A stretch of DNA of 64,000 bases from Hylemonella gracilis (lineage in GTDB: Bacteria > Pseudomonadota > Gammaproteobacteria > Burkholderiales > Burkholderiaceae_C): NCBI RefSeq assembly GCF_004328645.1, contig NZ_CP031395.1, forward strand, positions 3,249,501 to 3,313,500. The letters are read 5' to 3'. The notes under the pieces were generated by a model that did not search any database, was not told the DNA's origin, and worked only from the letters and a program-made list of their open reading frames with translations. How positions within the stretch are numbered: the first letter of the stretch is position 1; every line of letters starts with the position of its first letter. Below are positions 28,302-36,517 of this stretch, in pieces. The translations under genes and the position numbers were made by a program.

Positions 28302-28694
28302 ATGAACATGAACCAATGGACCCCCATCTGCCAGGTCGAGGACATTCCCCGACTGGGCGCGCGCCGCGTCGAACGCCCCCAGGGCATGGCCGTGGCGCTG
28401 TTCCGCACGGCGCAGGATGACATCCACGCCTTGCTCGACCGCTGTCCGCACAAGGGTGGCCCGCTGTCGCAAGGCATCGTCTTCGGCGCCAGCGTGGCCT
28501 GCCCGCTGCACAACTGGACCATCGAATTCGCCAGTGGCTGCGCCCGCGCGCCCGACGAAGGCAGCACGCCACGCTTTGCCGTCATGGTGGACCAGGGCGT
28601 GGTCCACCTCGATGCAACTGAACTTGCCACGCTGGCGCTGGACGTCGCACCGCCCGTGGCCGGCCCCTGCCTGCGCAAGGTGGCCTGCGCCTGA
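28302..28694 (+). CDS. nirD: Nitrite reductase small subunit, Rieske-type
   Basis: 130 residues. The Rieske-like fold carries CPH (in RCPHKGGPLSQG) and CPLH (in ACPLHNW), so all four [2Fe-2S] ligands appear present, unlike some enterobacterial NirD proteins that lack them. It partners NirB. The gene begins 36 bases after nirB; two ATGs (28302 and 28308) are possible starts. Confidence 0.92.
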   Translation: MNMNQWTPICQVEDIPRLGARRVERPQGMAVALFRTAQDDIHALLDRCPHKGGPLSQGIVFGASVACPLHNWTIEFASGCARAPDEGSTPRFAVMVDQGVVHLDATELATLALDVAPPVAGPCLRKVACA

Positions 28695-28711
28695 GGGTGA
28701 CCCCGGAACTT

Positions 28712-28753
28712 GGCATGCCTAAGGAAACTCGCTCCACCTGTCCCTACTGCGGT
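28712..28753 (+). repeat. 42-bp direct repeat, copy 1 (upstream of nasA)
   Basis: Identical to 28812-28853, exactly 100 bases apart. It contains a ribosome-site-free ATG followed by the first 13 codons of nasA, ending at CPYCG. The 58 bases between the copies form two adjacent short-loop hairpins: CGCCGC-TGC-GCGGCG (28756-28770) and CGCCC-GCT-GGGCG (28771-28783). Confidence 0.95.
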
Positions 28754-28822
28754 CTCGCCGCTGCGCGGCGCGCCCGCTGGGCGTGTACAGGCAACACCTC
28801 CGTAGGGACTCGGCATGCCTAA
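28715..28822 (+). other. 35-codon remnant ORF: duplicated nasA N-terminus
   Basis: Translation from ATG 28715 gives the first 13 residues of NasA (to CPYCG) and then 22 unrelated Arg/Ala-rich residues; the TAA stop (28820-28822) lies just inside the real nasA start. It is either a by-product of a small tandem duplication or a leader peptide that couples translation into nasA. There is no evidence that it is functional. Confidence 0.5.
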
Positions 28823-28853
28823 GGAAACTCGCTCCACCTGTCCCTACTGCGGT
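28812..28853 (+). repeat. 42-bp direct repeat, copy 2 (real start of nasA)
   Basis: Second copy of the 42-bp repeat, covering the start codon (28815) and first 13 codons of nasA. In this copy the reading continues as CPYCGVGCGV, the [4Fe-4S] binding motif, so this is the functional copy. Confidence 0.95.
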
Positions 28854-31694
28854 GTGGGCTGCGGTGTGATCATCGAAAGCGAGGGTGACCAGATCACCGG
28901 CGTGCGCGGTGACCCGGAGCATCCGGCCAATTTCGGCCGGCTCTGCTCCAAGGGTTCCACCCTGCATCTGACGGCCGCGCCCGAGATCACGCGCCAGCAC
29001 CGGCTGCTGCAGCCCTTGCGGCGCGCGCAACGCGGCGACGCGCCCGTGGCGATCGGCTGGGATGAGGCGCTGGACGACGCCGCCACGCGTTTCGCCCAAA
29101 TCGTCCAGGCGCATGGACCGGACGCGGTGGGCTTCTACATCAGCGGCCAATTGCTCACCGAGGACTATTACGTCTTCAACAAACTGGCCAAGGGCCTGAT
29201 TGGCAGCAACAACATCGACACCAACTCGCGCCTGTGCATGAGCAGCGCCGTGTCGGGCTACAAGCTCACGCTGGGCGCGGACGCGCCACCGACCTGTTAC
29301 GAAGACATCGACCACGCCGGCTGCCTTTTCATCGCGGGCAGCAACACCGCCTGGGCGCACCCCGTGCTCTTTCGTCGGATCGAGGATGCCAAGCGGCGCC
29401 GACCGGACCTGAAGATCGTCGTGGTCGACCCACGGCGCACCGACACTGCGAGCGGCGCCGACCTGTTCCTGCAGATCCAGCCCGGCACCGACGTGGCGCT
29501 GTTCCACGGCATGCTGCACCTCATGCTGTGGGAAGGCTGGACGGACAGCGCCTACATCGCCGCGCACACCCAGGGCTTCGACGAACTCAAGAGCCGCGTC
29601 CGTGACTGGACACCGGACCGGACGGCGCAGGTCTGCGGCATCCCGAAGGAAGCATTGGCCGAGGCGGCGCGCCTGTTCGCCACCGGTGGGGGAGATCCGC
29701 AACACCGCCGCCCCACCCTCAGTCTCTACTGCCAAGGCCTGAACCAGAGCAGCAGCGGCACGGCCAAGAACGCGGCCCTGATCAACCTGCACCTGGCCAC
29801 GGGCCAGATCGGCCAAGCCGGCGCTGGCCCCTTCTCGCTCACGGGCCAGCCCAACGCCATGGGCGGGCGCGAGGTCGGCGGCATGGCCAACCTGCTGTCC
29901 GCCCACCGCGACCTGGCCAACCCCGCGCACCGTGCCGAAGTGGCCGCGCTCTGGGGCCTGCCCTCCGTGCCCGAACAGCCCGGCAAGACGGCGGTAGAGA
30001 TGTTCCAGGCCGCCGCCGATGGCGAGATCAAGGCGCTCTGGATCGCTTGCACCAACCCCGCGCAGAGCATGCCCGATCAGGCCACGGTGCGACGCGCGCT
30101 GCAACGCGCCGAGTTCGTGGTCGTGCAGGAAGCTTTTACCACCACGGCCAGCTGCGACTTTGCCGATCTGCTGCTGCCCGCCACCACCTGGGGCGAAAAA
30201 GAGGGTACGGTCACCAACAGCGAACGCCGCATCAGCCGTGTGCGCGCGGCGGTGCGACCGCCTGGCCAGACCCGGCACGACTGGAAAATCGTGGTGGACT
30301 TCGCGCGCCGTCTGCAAGCACGGGGTATCGGCTCGCGGCACGCGCTGTTTCCCTACGATGGCCCTGAAGCCATCTGGAACGAACACCGCGCCAGCACGCG
30401 CGGACGTGATCTCGACATCACGGGTCTGAGCTATGAACAGCTGGAAGCGGCACCTCGGCAATGGCCCTGCCCCGCCGACACGACCCGGCATGACCCGGGC
30501 CAGACCCCAACCCTCATGCCGCAGCACCCCGGGGTCTCGCTCGGCAAAGCCCGTCTGTACGAGGACGGTCGCTTCCCCACCCCCGATGGGCGCGCACGTT
30601 TCGCTTCGGTGGACTACCAGCCGGTGGCCGAACCCCGCAGCGCGCGCTTTCCCTTCGCCCTGACCACGGGCCGTCTGCGCGACCAATGGCATGGCATGAG
30701 CCGCACCGGCACCCTGGGTCGTCTCTTCGGTCATGCGCCTGAGGCCCTGGTGCAGATCAACGCCAGCGACATGGCGCGGCGCGGCCTGAAGGAAGGAGAG
30801 CTTGTGCACCTCACCAGCCAACGCGGCTCCATCGTCCTGCCCCTGCAGGCCAGCGAGGACGTGGCCAGTGGCCAGGCCTTCATGGCCATGCACTGGGGTT
30901 CGGAGTTCCTCGGTGGACACAGCAGCACGGGCCAGCCCCTGGCCGGTGTGAACGCGCTCACGACTGCGGCCTTCGACCCGCTTTCCAAACAACCCGAGCT
31001 CAAGCACACCGCGGTCAAGATCCTCAAGGCCGAACTGCCCTGGACCTTGCTCGGCCTCGCCTGGTTGCCGCCCGAACGCGTGGGAGAAACGCGCGCAGCC
31101 TTGCGTCACCTGATGACGCGCTTTCCCTACACGAGCTGCGTGCCCTTCGGGCACGACAAGACCGGCCTGCTGCTGCGCGCGGCGGCCGACGCGGCCCCAC
31201 CCGAGGAACTGCTGAACCAGATCGAAGCCCTGCTGGGCCTGGACGTCACGGGCGTGCTGCGTTACGTCGACCGCAAGCGCGGCCAACGCCGTGCCTTGCT
31301 GCTGCGACGGGACGCGGCCGCCCCGGCCGGACCGGCCACGCTGCAGGCCGTGCTGCTGGGCGGCGACACCCGTGCTGAAAGCTGGCTGCGCAACCTGCTG
31401 CAGGACGAACTGCCCGCGCAGGCCTACGGCCGCCTCTTGCTCATGCCGGGCGCCCAGGCACCGGCCGCCCCGGACGCCGCGCGTCCACGCGCACGCCAGG
31501 TCTGCACCTGCTTCAACGTGGACGAAGACACCATCACCCAGACGCTGACGCAATGTGGTGGTGACGATCGCGAACGCTTGGTCGCCTTGCAGGACACGCT
31601 GAAGTGCGGCAGCAATTGCGGGTCCTGCGTGCCCGAGCTGCAACGCTTGGTGCGCCGCACGCAGGCGGCCCTGGCGCCTGCGCAACCAATTTGA
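28815..31694 (+). CDS. nasA: Assimilatory nitrate reductase, catalytic molybdenum subunit
   Basis: 959 residues. N-terminal [4Fe-4S] motif C9-x2-C12-x3-C16 with a fourth Cys in RLCSKG; Mo-bisMGD domain with SRLCMSSAVSGY (Mo-ligand Cys region), GSNTAWAHPVLFRRIE and ATTWGEKEGTVTNSERRISRV; molybdopterin dinucleotide-binding domain; C-terminal BFD-type [2Fe-2S] domain (VCTCFNVDEDTI and CGSNCGSC). Reduces nitrate to nitrite in the cytoplasm. The start is fixed to 28815 because the upstream duplicate copy runs into a stop. Needs molybdate; modABC is 27 kb away. Confidence 0.95.
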   Translation: MPKETRSTCPYCGVGCGVIIESEGDQITGVRGDPEHPANFGRLCSKGSTLHLTAAPEITRQHRLLQPLRRAQRGDAPVAIGWDEALDDAATRFAQIVQAHGPDAVGFYISGQLLTEDYYVFNKLAKGLIGSNNIDTNSRLCMSSAVSGYKLTLGADAPPTCYEDIDHAGCLFIAGSNTAWAHPVLFRRIEDAKRRRPDLKIVVVDPRRTDTASGADLFLQIQPGTDVALFHGMLHLMLWEGWTDSAYIAAHTQGFDELKSRVRDWTPDRTAQVCGIPKEALAEAARLFATGGGDPQHRRPTLSLYCQGLNQSSSGTAKNAALINLHLATGQIGQAGAGPFSLTGQPNAMGGREVGGMANLLSAHRDLANPAHRAEVAALWGLPSVPEQPGKTAVEMFQAAADGEIKALWIACTNPAQSMPDQATVRRALQRAEFVVVQEAFTTTASCDFADLLLPATTWGEKEGTVTNSERRISRVRAAVRPPGQTRHDWKIVVDFARRLQARGIGSRHALFPYDGPEAIWNEHRASTRGRDLDITGLSYEQLEAAPRQWPCPADTTRHDPGQTPTLMPQHPGVSLGKARLYEDGRFPTPDGRARFASVDYQPVAEPRSARFPFALTTGRLRDQWHGMSRTGTLGRLFGHAPEALVQINASDMARRGLKEGELVHLTSQRGSIVLPLQASEDVASGQAFMAMHWGSEFLGGHSSTGQPLAGVNALTTAAFDPLSKQPELKHTAVKILKAELPWTLLGLAWLPPERVGETRAALRHLMTRFPYTSCVPFGHDKTGLLLRAAADAAPPEELLNQIEALLGLDVTGVLRYVDRKRGQRRALLLRRDAAAPAGPATLQAVLLGGDTRAESWLRNLLQDELPAQAYGRLLLMPGAQAPAAPDAARPRARQVCTCFNVDEDTITQTLTQCGGDDRERLVALQDTLKCGSNCGSCVPELQRLVRRTQAALAPAQPI

Positions 31695-31743
31695 GAACAT
31701 CCGCTGAGCCGCGAAACCCTCTCCCGCAGCCGGCCCCGTCCCC

Positions 31744-32487
31744 ATGTCCATTCCGCGCTTTTCCGCCCCCACCGCCGCCCGGCCCGCGACGCCCTTGTTG
31801 ATGCCCGACACACAGATCCGCGACGCGGCGCCCGCGACCCCGCCGCACCCGCAGGGCATCTCCATCGTGAACCTCGCCGCGCGCCAGCGCATGCTGTCGC
31901 AACGCTTGATCCTGCAGATCCTGCTGGCCGCGCGCGGCGACACGGCCAAGCTGGACGAGGCGCGCCGCACCTTGCAGCTCTTCGGCGAGAGCCACCAGCG
32001 TTTGACGGGCGCTGCCACGGCCACAGGACTGGGCGACGCCGAAGCCCGCCGCATCCACGACACCTACCGCGGCCCGGCAGGCGTGGGACCAGTCATCGAT
32101 GCGTTCATGCGGCTGGTGCGCGAGGCCATCGACCGCATCGTGGCGCGGGACACGACCACCCCTGAAACCATCTCCCAGTTGGTCGACCAGACCGACCGCA
32201 TCCTGTCGGCGCTGGACACCGCGACCACGGCTTTCGATGACATCACCCGCAGCCGCTCTGGCGCCATGCTCAAGGAACTGGTCAGCATCGTGGGCGACAT
32301 CCAGGGCGTGGCCAAGGAGGCCAAGATCGTGAGCTTCAACGCCCAGGTGATGGCCGCCCGCGCGGGCCAGCACGGACGCGAGTTCGCCGTCGTCGCCAAC
32401 GTGCTGTCCAACATCACCGATGTGATCGACGGCCTCACGCGCAAGGCCGCGGTGCTGGCCGAACAACGCCACACGCTCGCGGCCTGA
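31744..32487 (+). CDS. Soluble PilJ-type nitrate-sensor-like / chemoreceptor-like protein
   Basis: 247 residues with no membrane helix. After a Pro/Ala-rich start, residues 40-65 (NLAARQRMLSQRLILQILLAA) match the PilJ/NarX-type N-terminal domain, where NarX has the nitrate-binding P-box. The last 80 residues resemble a short methyl-accepting signalling helix (EAKIVSFNAQVMAARAGQHGREFAVV), the protein-interaction tip of chemoreceptors. It lies 49 bases after nasA in the nitrate operon, so a cytoplasmic nitrate-sensing or chemotaxis-linked role is plausible. Function not established. Confidence 0.7.
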   Translation: MSIPRFSAPTAARPATPLLMPDTQIRDAAPATPPHPQGISIVNLAARQRMLSQRLILQILLAARGDTAKLDEARRTLQLFGESHQRLTGAATATGLGDAEARRIHDTYRGPAGVGPVIDAFMRLVREAIDRIVARDTTTPETISQLVDQTDRILSALDTATTAFDDITRSRSGAMLKELVSIVGDIQGVAKEAKIVSFNAQVMAARAGQHGREFAVVANVLSNITDVIDGLTRKAAVLAEQRHTLAA

Positions 32488-32520
32488 GCACGGGCCCGGC
32501 CCGGGCTAAACTTCCCGTCA

Positions 32521-32933
32521 TGCTTGCTTCCATTCCCGCGATCTGCCTCGGTGCCTGCCTCGGCGCGCTGGCACGCTGGCAACTCGGCCTCTGGCTCAAC
32601 GCCTCCGGCCCCATCGCTGGCACCTTCCTGCCCTGGGGCACGCTGGCCGCCAACCTGATCGGCGGCTACCTGGTTGGCGTCTGCGTCGCCGTGTTCCAGG
32701 CCCTGCCGCAATTGGACCCAACCTGGCGCCTGCTGCTCGTCACGGGCTTCCTGGGTGCGTTGACCACGTTTTCCAGTTTCTCCGCCGAGGTGGTGAACAT
32801 GCTCATGCAGCAGCGTTATGCCCTGGCCCTGGGCACGGCGGCGCTGCACCTGTTTGGCTCGCTGCTGCTGACCATCGTGGGCATGCAGAGCGCGAAATGG
32901 GCTCTCCCGGTCCTGCTGAGTCGCACGGCATGA
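32521..32933 (+). CDS. crcB: Fluoride ion channel CrcB/Fluc
   Basis: 137 residues, four membrane helices. Conserved features: GACLGALARWQLG, NLIGGYLVG (pore-lining Asn) and TGFLGALTTFSSFSAEV. It exports fluoride as a dual-topology dimer. It is embedded in the nitrate operon, 33 bases after the previous gene and overlapping the next by 4 bases (ATGA); I see no fluoride riboswitch in the short gap before it. Confidence 0.93.
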
Positions 32934-33826
32934 ACACGCAGATGCAAGTGTCCAGCGCCCGTGCAGAGGGCCGTGTCTACCTCGTCGGCGCCGGCCCCGG
33001 GGACCCGGAGCTGCTGACCCTGCGCGCCGCGCGCATCCTGGCCCGGGCCGATGCCCTGGTCTACGACAACCTGGTGTCCGACGGCGTGCTCGCCCTGGCC
33101 AACCCGACGGCCCAACGCATCTACGCGGGCAAGCGCCGCAATGAACATACGCTGCGCCAGGAGCAGATCAACACCCTGTTGGTGCAACTGGCGCGCGAAG
33201 GCCGCCAGGTCGTGCGGCTCAAGGGCGGCGACCCCTTCATCTTCGGCCGCGGTGGCGAGGAGATGCAAAAGCTGGCCGAAGCCGGCGTGCCCTTCGAGGT
33301 CGTGCCTGGCATCACGGCGGCCAGCGGCGTGGCCTGTTACGCGGGCATTCCACTCACCCACCGTGACCACGCCCAAAGCTGCCTCTTTGTGACGGGCCAC
33401 CTGAAGCATGTCCAGGATGCCGCCGACACCACGTCCGACGGCGCGCAGGGCCCCACGCAACCCGACCTGGACTGGGCCGCGCTGGCACGGCCCCAGCAGA
33501 CCGTGGTGATCTACATGGGTTTGTCCGCCCTGCCCGCCATCTGCCACAAACTCATCGAGCACGGCGCACCACCCACGCGCCCCATCGCGGCGGTGCAGCA
33601 TGCCACGCTGGCCACGCAGCGTGTCGTCATCGGCACGCTGGCTGACCTGCCCACGCAGCCCGGCGTGCAGGCGCTGCGTTCGCCCAGCCTGCTGATCGTG
33701 GGCGACGTGGTGACCTTGCATGGCGCGCTCGACTGGTTCGACCCGAGCGCCGTTGCCGCCATGCGCCTGAGCCACGACGAGCTGCGTCCGCCACCATCCT
33801 TGTCCCCTCCAGGAGCCTCCTCATGA
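32930..33826 (+). CDS. cobA: Uroporphyrinogen-III C-methyltransferase (siroheme branch)
   Basis: 298 residues from ATG 32930, which overlaps the crcB stop. SUMT family motifs: YLVGAGPGDPELLTLRA, YDNLVSDGVL, VRLKGGDPFIFGRGGEE and EVVPGITAASGVACYAG. It makes precorrin-2 from uroporphyrinogen III with two SAM molecules, the first step to siroheme for NirB. It lacks the CysG dehydrogenase/ferrochelatase domain, so those steps must be encoded elsewhere. Confidence 0.93.
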   Translation: MNTQMQVSSARAEGRVYLVGAGPGDPELLTLRAARILARADALVYDNLVSDGVLALANPTAQRIYAGKRRNEHTLRQEQINTLLVQLAREGRQVVRLKGGDPFIFGRGGEEMQKLAEAGVPFEVVPGITAASGVACYAGIPLTHRDHAQSCLFVTGHLKHVQDAADTTSDGAQGPTQPDLDWAALARPQQTVVIYMGLSALPAICHKLIEHGAPPTRPIAAVQHATLATQRVVIGTLADLPTQPGVQALRSPSLLIVGDVVTLHGALDWFDPSAVAAMRLSHDELRPPPSLSPPGASS

Positions 33827-34539
33827 GCGCAGCGCTCGATTACCTCGTCCAGGCCCGTCCCGAGGCCATGACGCATTACTTCAGCTTCCTCAAGGACGCC
33901 GGCAAACACCTCGACCCCAAGACGCGCAACCTGATCTCGGTCATCACCAAGGTGCACGCGCAGACCGAGCGCGGCCTCAAGCAATACCTCAAGCGCGCGC
34001 TGCGCGAGGGCTGCAGTGCCGCCGAGGTGATCGACGCCCTGCTGATGGCCTTTCCCGCCCTGGGCCTGACCAAGATCGTCTGGGCCACGGACGTGATCCT
34101 GTCCATGAACCTGCCCGAATTCACGCTTGAGGCCTTGCAGGGGGGCAAGGCGCCTGGACGGAAGTCCCCTGACACCTCGGACGAAGCAGCCCCGCGCTGG
34201 CGCGAGGCACTGGCGCTGGACGAGGTGCCCGACGGGGAAGTCAGACGCGTGGACTGCGACGGCCGCGGCCTCTTCATCTACAGGGGCAAGCAAGAGGGGG
34301 GCGAGACCGTGCGGGTCTACGACAGCCTCTGCCCGCACAACGCCACCAACATCCCCGAGCTGGCGCTGGAACGAAGCCGCAAGGCAGGTCAGGCCGGTGA
34401 AAAAAGCCTGACCCTCACCTGCCCCAAGCATGAGTGGCAATTCGACGTGCAAAGCGGCGACTGCATCAAGAAGGGTGACACGCCGCTGACCCGTCTGGAC
34501 AGCAAAGTGGAGGCAGGGCGCGTCTGGGTGCGCTGGTAG
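33823..34539 (+). CDS. Carboxymuconolactone decarboxylase-like / Rieske fusion
   Basis: 238 residues. N-terminal part (1-105) is an AhpD/CMD-like helical domain (NLISVITKVHAQTERGLKQYLKRALREGCSAAEVIDALLMAFPALG, key VHAQTERGLKQY), without the CxxC of AhpD. The C-terminal part (about 125-238) is a Rieske [2Fe-2S] domain with CPHNATN and CPKHEW. The start overlaps the cobA stop (ATGA). Its place at the end of the nitrate operon suggests an electron-transfer role for nitrate/nitrite reduction, but this is inference. Confidence 0.8.
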   Translation: MSAALDYLVQARPEAMTHYFSFLKDAGKHLDPKTRNLISVITKVHAQTERGLKQYLKRALREGCSAAEVIDALLMAFPALGLTKIVWATDVILSMNLPEFTLEALQGGKAPGRKSPDTSDEAAPRWREALALDEVPDGEVRRVDCDGRGLFIYRGKQEGGETVRVYDSLCPHNATNIPELALERSRKAGQAGEKSLTLTCPKHEWQFDVQSGDCIKKGDTPLTRLDSKVEAGRVWVRW

Positions 34540-34618
34540 GCTGTTCCGGTCCGTCGAATTCCAAACCGGTGCCTGCTCGCTGTGGCACCATCACGGACCC
34601 GAAACTCCCCACACCCTC

Positions 34619-35275
34619 ATGTTCCAACGTGCCGAAACCGAACGCCAGGCCCTGCTGCAAGCCCTGGCGCTCGGGGTGTTGCTGACGCTTGCCGCCCTGT
34701 TGACCGCCTGGCTCACACGCGGGCAAGCGATCTTTTCGTTGTTGCCTCCCGGTGGCGACGCGCCCGACATGCGGCCCGAGCAGCGCTTCGACCTGCACCT
34801 CACCTTCTTCACCATCTGGGCCACCATCGCGCTGGTCACGCCGGCCCTGTGCCTGTTTCCCTTCATCCGCGGCTCGGCCCTGGCCTGGCGTTACTGGCTG
34901 GCTTTCTGGACCGTCTCGCTGCTGGCCTTCGCCATCCACTTCTACTGGGCCGTGGTGCTGGTCTTCGGCAATGACTGGTCGCGCATCCTCAACACCCCGC
35001 GCGTGAGCGCGCCGCGCCTGGACACGGTATTCGCCATCTGGTGGGTGGCCGACGTGCTGCTGGCCTGGTTCCACCGCAGTGACGCGCTGTGGGTCCGCGC
35101 CCAGCGTCTGCTGGTGCACCTGCTGGCCTTCATCCTCTTCTTCATGGGCGCCGCGCGCGAGGGAGAACTGCTGCTTTCGCGCGTGATTGGCTACACCATG
35201 GCTGCCGCCGTGCTACTGGCCGTGCTGACCCGGCTCTGGCGCCTGCGGCCGGGTGCCGGGCGTCGGACGGGCTGA
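34619..35275 (+). CDS. Hypothetical integral membrane protein (218 aa)
   Basis: About five to six hydrophobic helices (residues 15-40, 60-80, 85-110, 135-155, 165-185, 190-205). Tryptophan and phenylalanine are frequent. I do not recognise a characterised family. It lies 79 bases after the nitrate operon's last gene on the same strand and converges with the MFS gene, almost abutting it. Confidence 0.7.
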   Translation: MFQRAETERQALLQALALGVLLTLAALLTAWLTRGQAIFSLLPPGGDAPDMRPEQRFDLHLTFFTIWATIALVTPALCLFPFIRGSALAWRYWLAFWTVSLLAFAIHFYWAVVLVFGNDWSRILNTPRVSAPRLDTVFAIWWVADVLLAWFHRSDALWVRAQRLLVHLLAFILFFMGAAREGELLLSRVIGYTMAAAVLLAVLTRLWRLRPGAGRRTG

Positions 35276-35276
35276 A

Positions 35277-36515
35277 TCAGACGTTCCTTGCGGCCCGCCG
35301 GCGCAACACCACGCCGAACAGCAGAATCTGCGCGAGCAGCCCCGCCAGCGAGGCCCCCAGCATCAGCAGGCCGAGGTTGACCGGCCCGTCGTGCGACACC
35401 AGTCCCACGCCGTAGGCCGCCAGCGCGCCCAGCAACTGCTGGGTCATCCCGGCCACGGCGGCCGCCGAGCCGGCCAGTGCGGGCACCAGACTGACCGTGC
35501 CCGCGAGCGCGGGTGGCGTGAGCAGGCCATGGCCCACCCCGATGAAGACCAAGGGCAAGGCAAAGGCCAGCGGGCTGCGCCACCCCGCCCAGGCCAGCCC
35601 CAGCAGCAGGGACAAGCCCAGCAGCACCGCACACTGGCCCACGGCCATCAGGCGCCGCTCGCCCCAGCCTTCCACCAGGCGCGTGGTCAACAGATTGCCC
35701 AGCACATAGGGAAAGGGCACGGCCATGATGTACCAGCCCACCTGCTGCGGCGCCACGCCATAGCCGGCAAGCACGATGGGCGCGCCCGAGAGAAAGCAGT
35801 AAAAAGCCGCCGTGGTGGAAGCCAGCACCACCACGTAGAGCAGGAAGGCTGGCTCGCGCGCCAGCCGCGCGTACGCGCTGGCCAGGGTACGCAGCCAATG
35901 CCGGGGCGGCTCCTGCGCGGAGCCACCCGCGGGCATGGCGCGCGCCGGACGACCGGGCGGAATGTCCCGCCAGGCCATGACCCAGGCCAGCAGCGCCAGC
36001 GCGGCCAGCAGCACGAAACCCCAGCGCCAGCCGGCCTGCACGTGGATGTAGCCACCCAGCAGCGTGGCCAGGGGCGGACACAGGCCCATGACCATGCCGA
36101 TGTAGGCCATGATGCGCGGGCGCTCGTGGCCGGCGAACCAGTCCTGCACCAGGGCCCGGCCCACCACCATGCCGGCCGCGGTGCCCGCGCCCTGCAGGGC
36201 ACGCGCCGCGATCAGGGTGGACAGATTGGGCGCCAGGGCCGCCAGCACGGAGCCCAGCACGGCCAGCGCCAGGCCGAAAAGCAGCACGGGCTTGCGGCCC
36301 AGGCGATCCGACCAGGGGCCATAGACCAGCTGCAGGCTGCCGTACGCGGCCACATAGGCGCTGAAACTCAGTTGCACGGTGGCCTGGCTGGCACCGAACT
36401 CATGCGCCCAGTCGGGCAGCGCCGGCAGGCACAGGGTCATGGCCACGAGGCCGAAGGCGACCTGCAGCACCAGATTCACGGTCATGCCGCGGCGCGGGGA
36501 AACAAGAACAGACAT
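35277..36515 (-). CDS. MFS drug-resistance-type transporter (Bcr/CflA family)
   Basis: 412 residues from ATG 36515, which sits at the chrA stop. About 12 helices; the loop 2-3 motif GPWSDRLGRKPVLLFG and the motif ALQGAGTAAGMVVGRALVQD are typical of Bcr/CflA exporters. An in-frame frame runs upstream to 37157 but overlaps chrA and is not protein-like. Probably a proton-driven drug or metabolite exporter. Adjacent to chrA and gst in a minus-strand stress/export group. Confidence 0.88.
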   Translation of the reverse strand: MSVLVSPRRGMTVNLVLQVAFGLVAMTLCLPALPDWAHEFGASQATVQLSFSAYVAAYGSLQLVYGPWSDRLGRKPVLLFGLALAVLGSVLAALAPNLSTLIAARALQGAGTAAGMVVGRALVQDWFAGHERPRIMAYIGMVMGLCPPLATLLGGYIHVQAGWRWGFVLLAALALLAWVMAWRDIPPGRPARAMPAGGSAQEPPRHWLRTLASAYARLAREPAFLLYVVVLASTTAAFYCFLSGAPIVLAGYGVAPQQVGWYIMAVPFPYVLGNLLTTRLVEGWGERRLMAVGQCAVLLGLSLLLGLAWAGWRSPLAFALPLVFIGVGHGLLTPPALAGTVSLVPALAGSAAAVAGMTQQLLGALAAYGVGLVSHDGPVNLGLLMLGASLAGLLAQILLFGVVLRRRAARNV

Positions 36516-36517
36516 GC

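Noticed and set aside
28719..32063. Minus-strand open frame of 1114 codons
   Set aside because: Antisense to nasA and the downstream gene, which have clear catalytic motifs.
32488..32520. Fluoride riboswitch before crcB
   Set aside because: The gap is only 33 bases and lacks the conserved aptamer bases.
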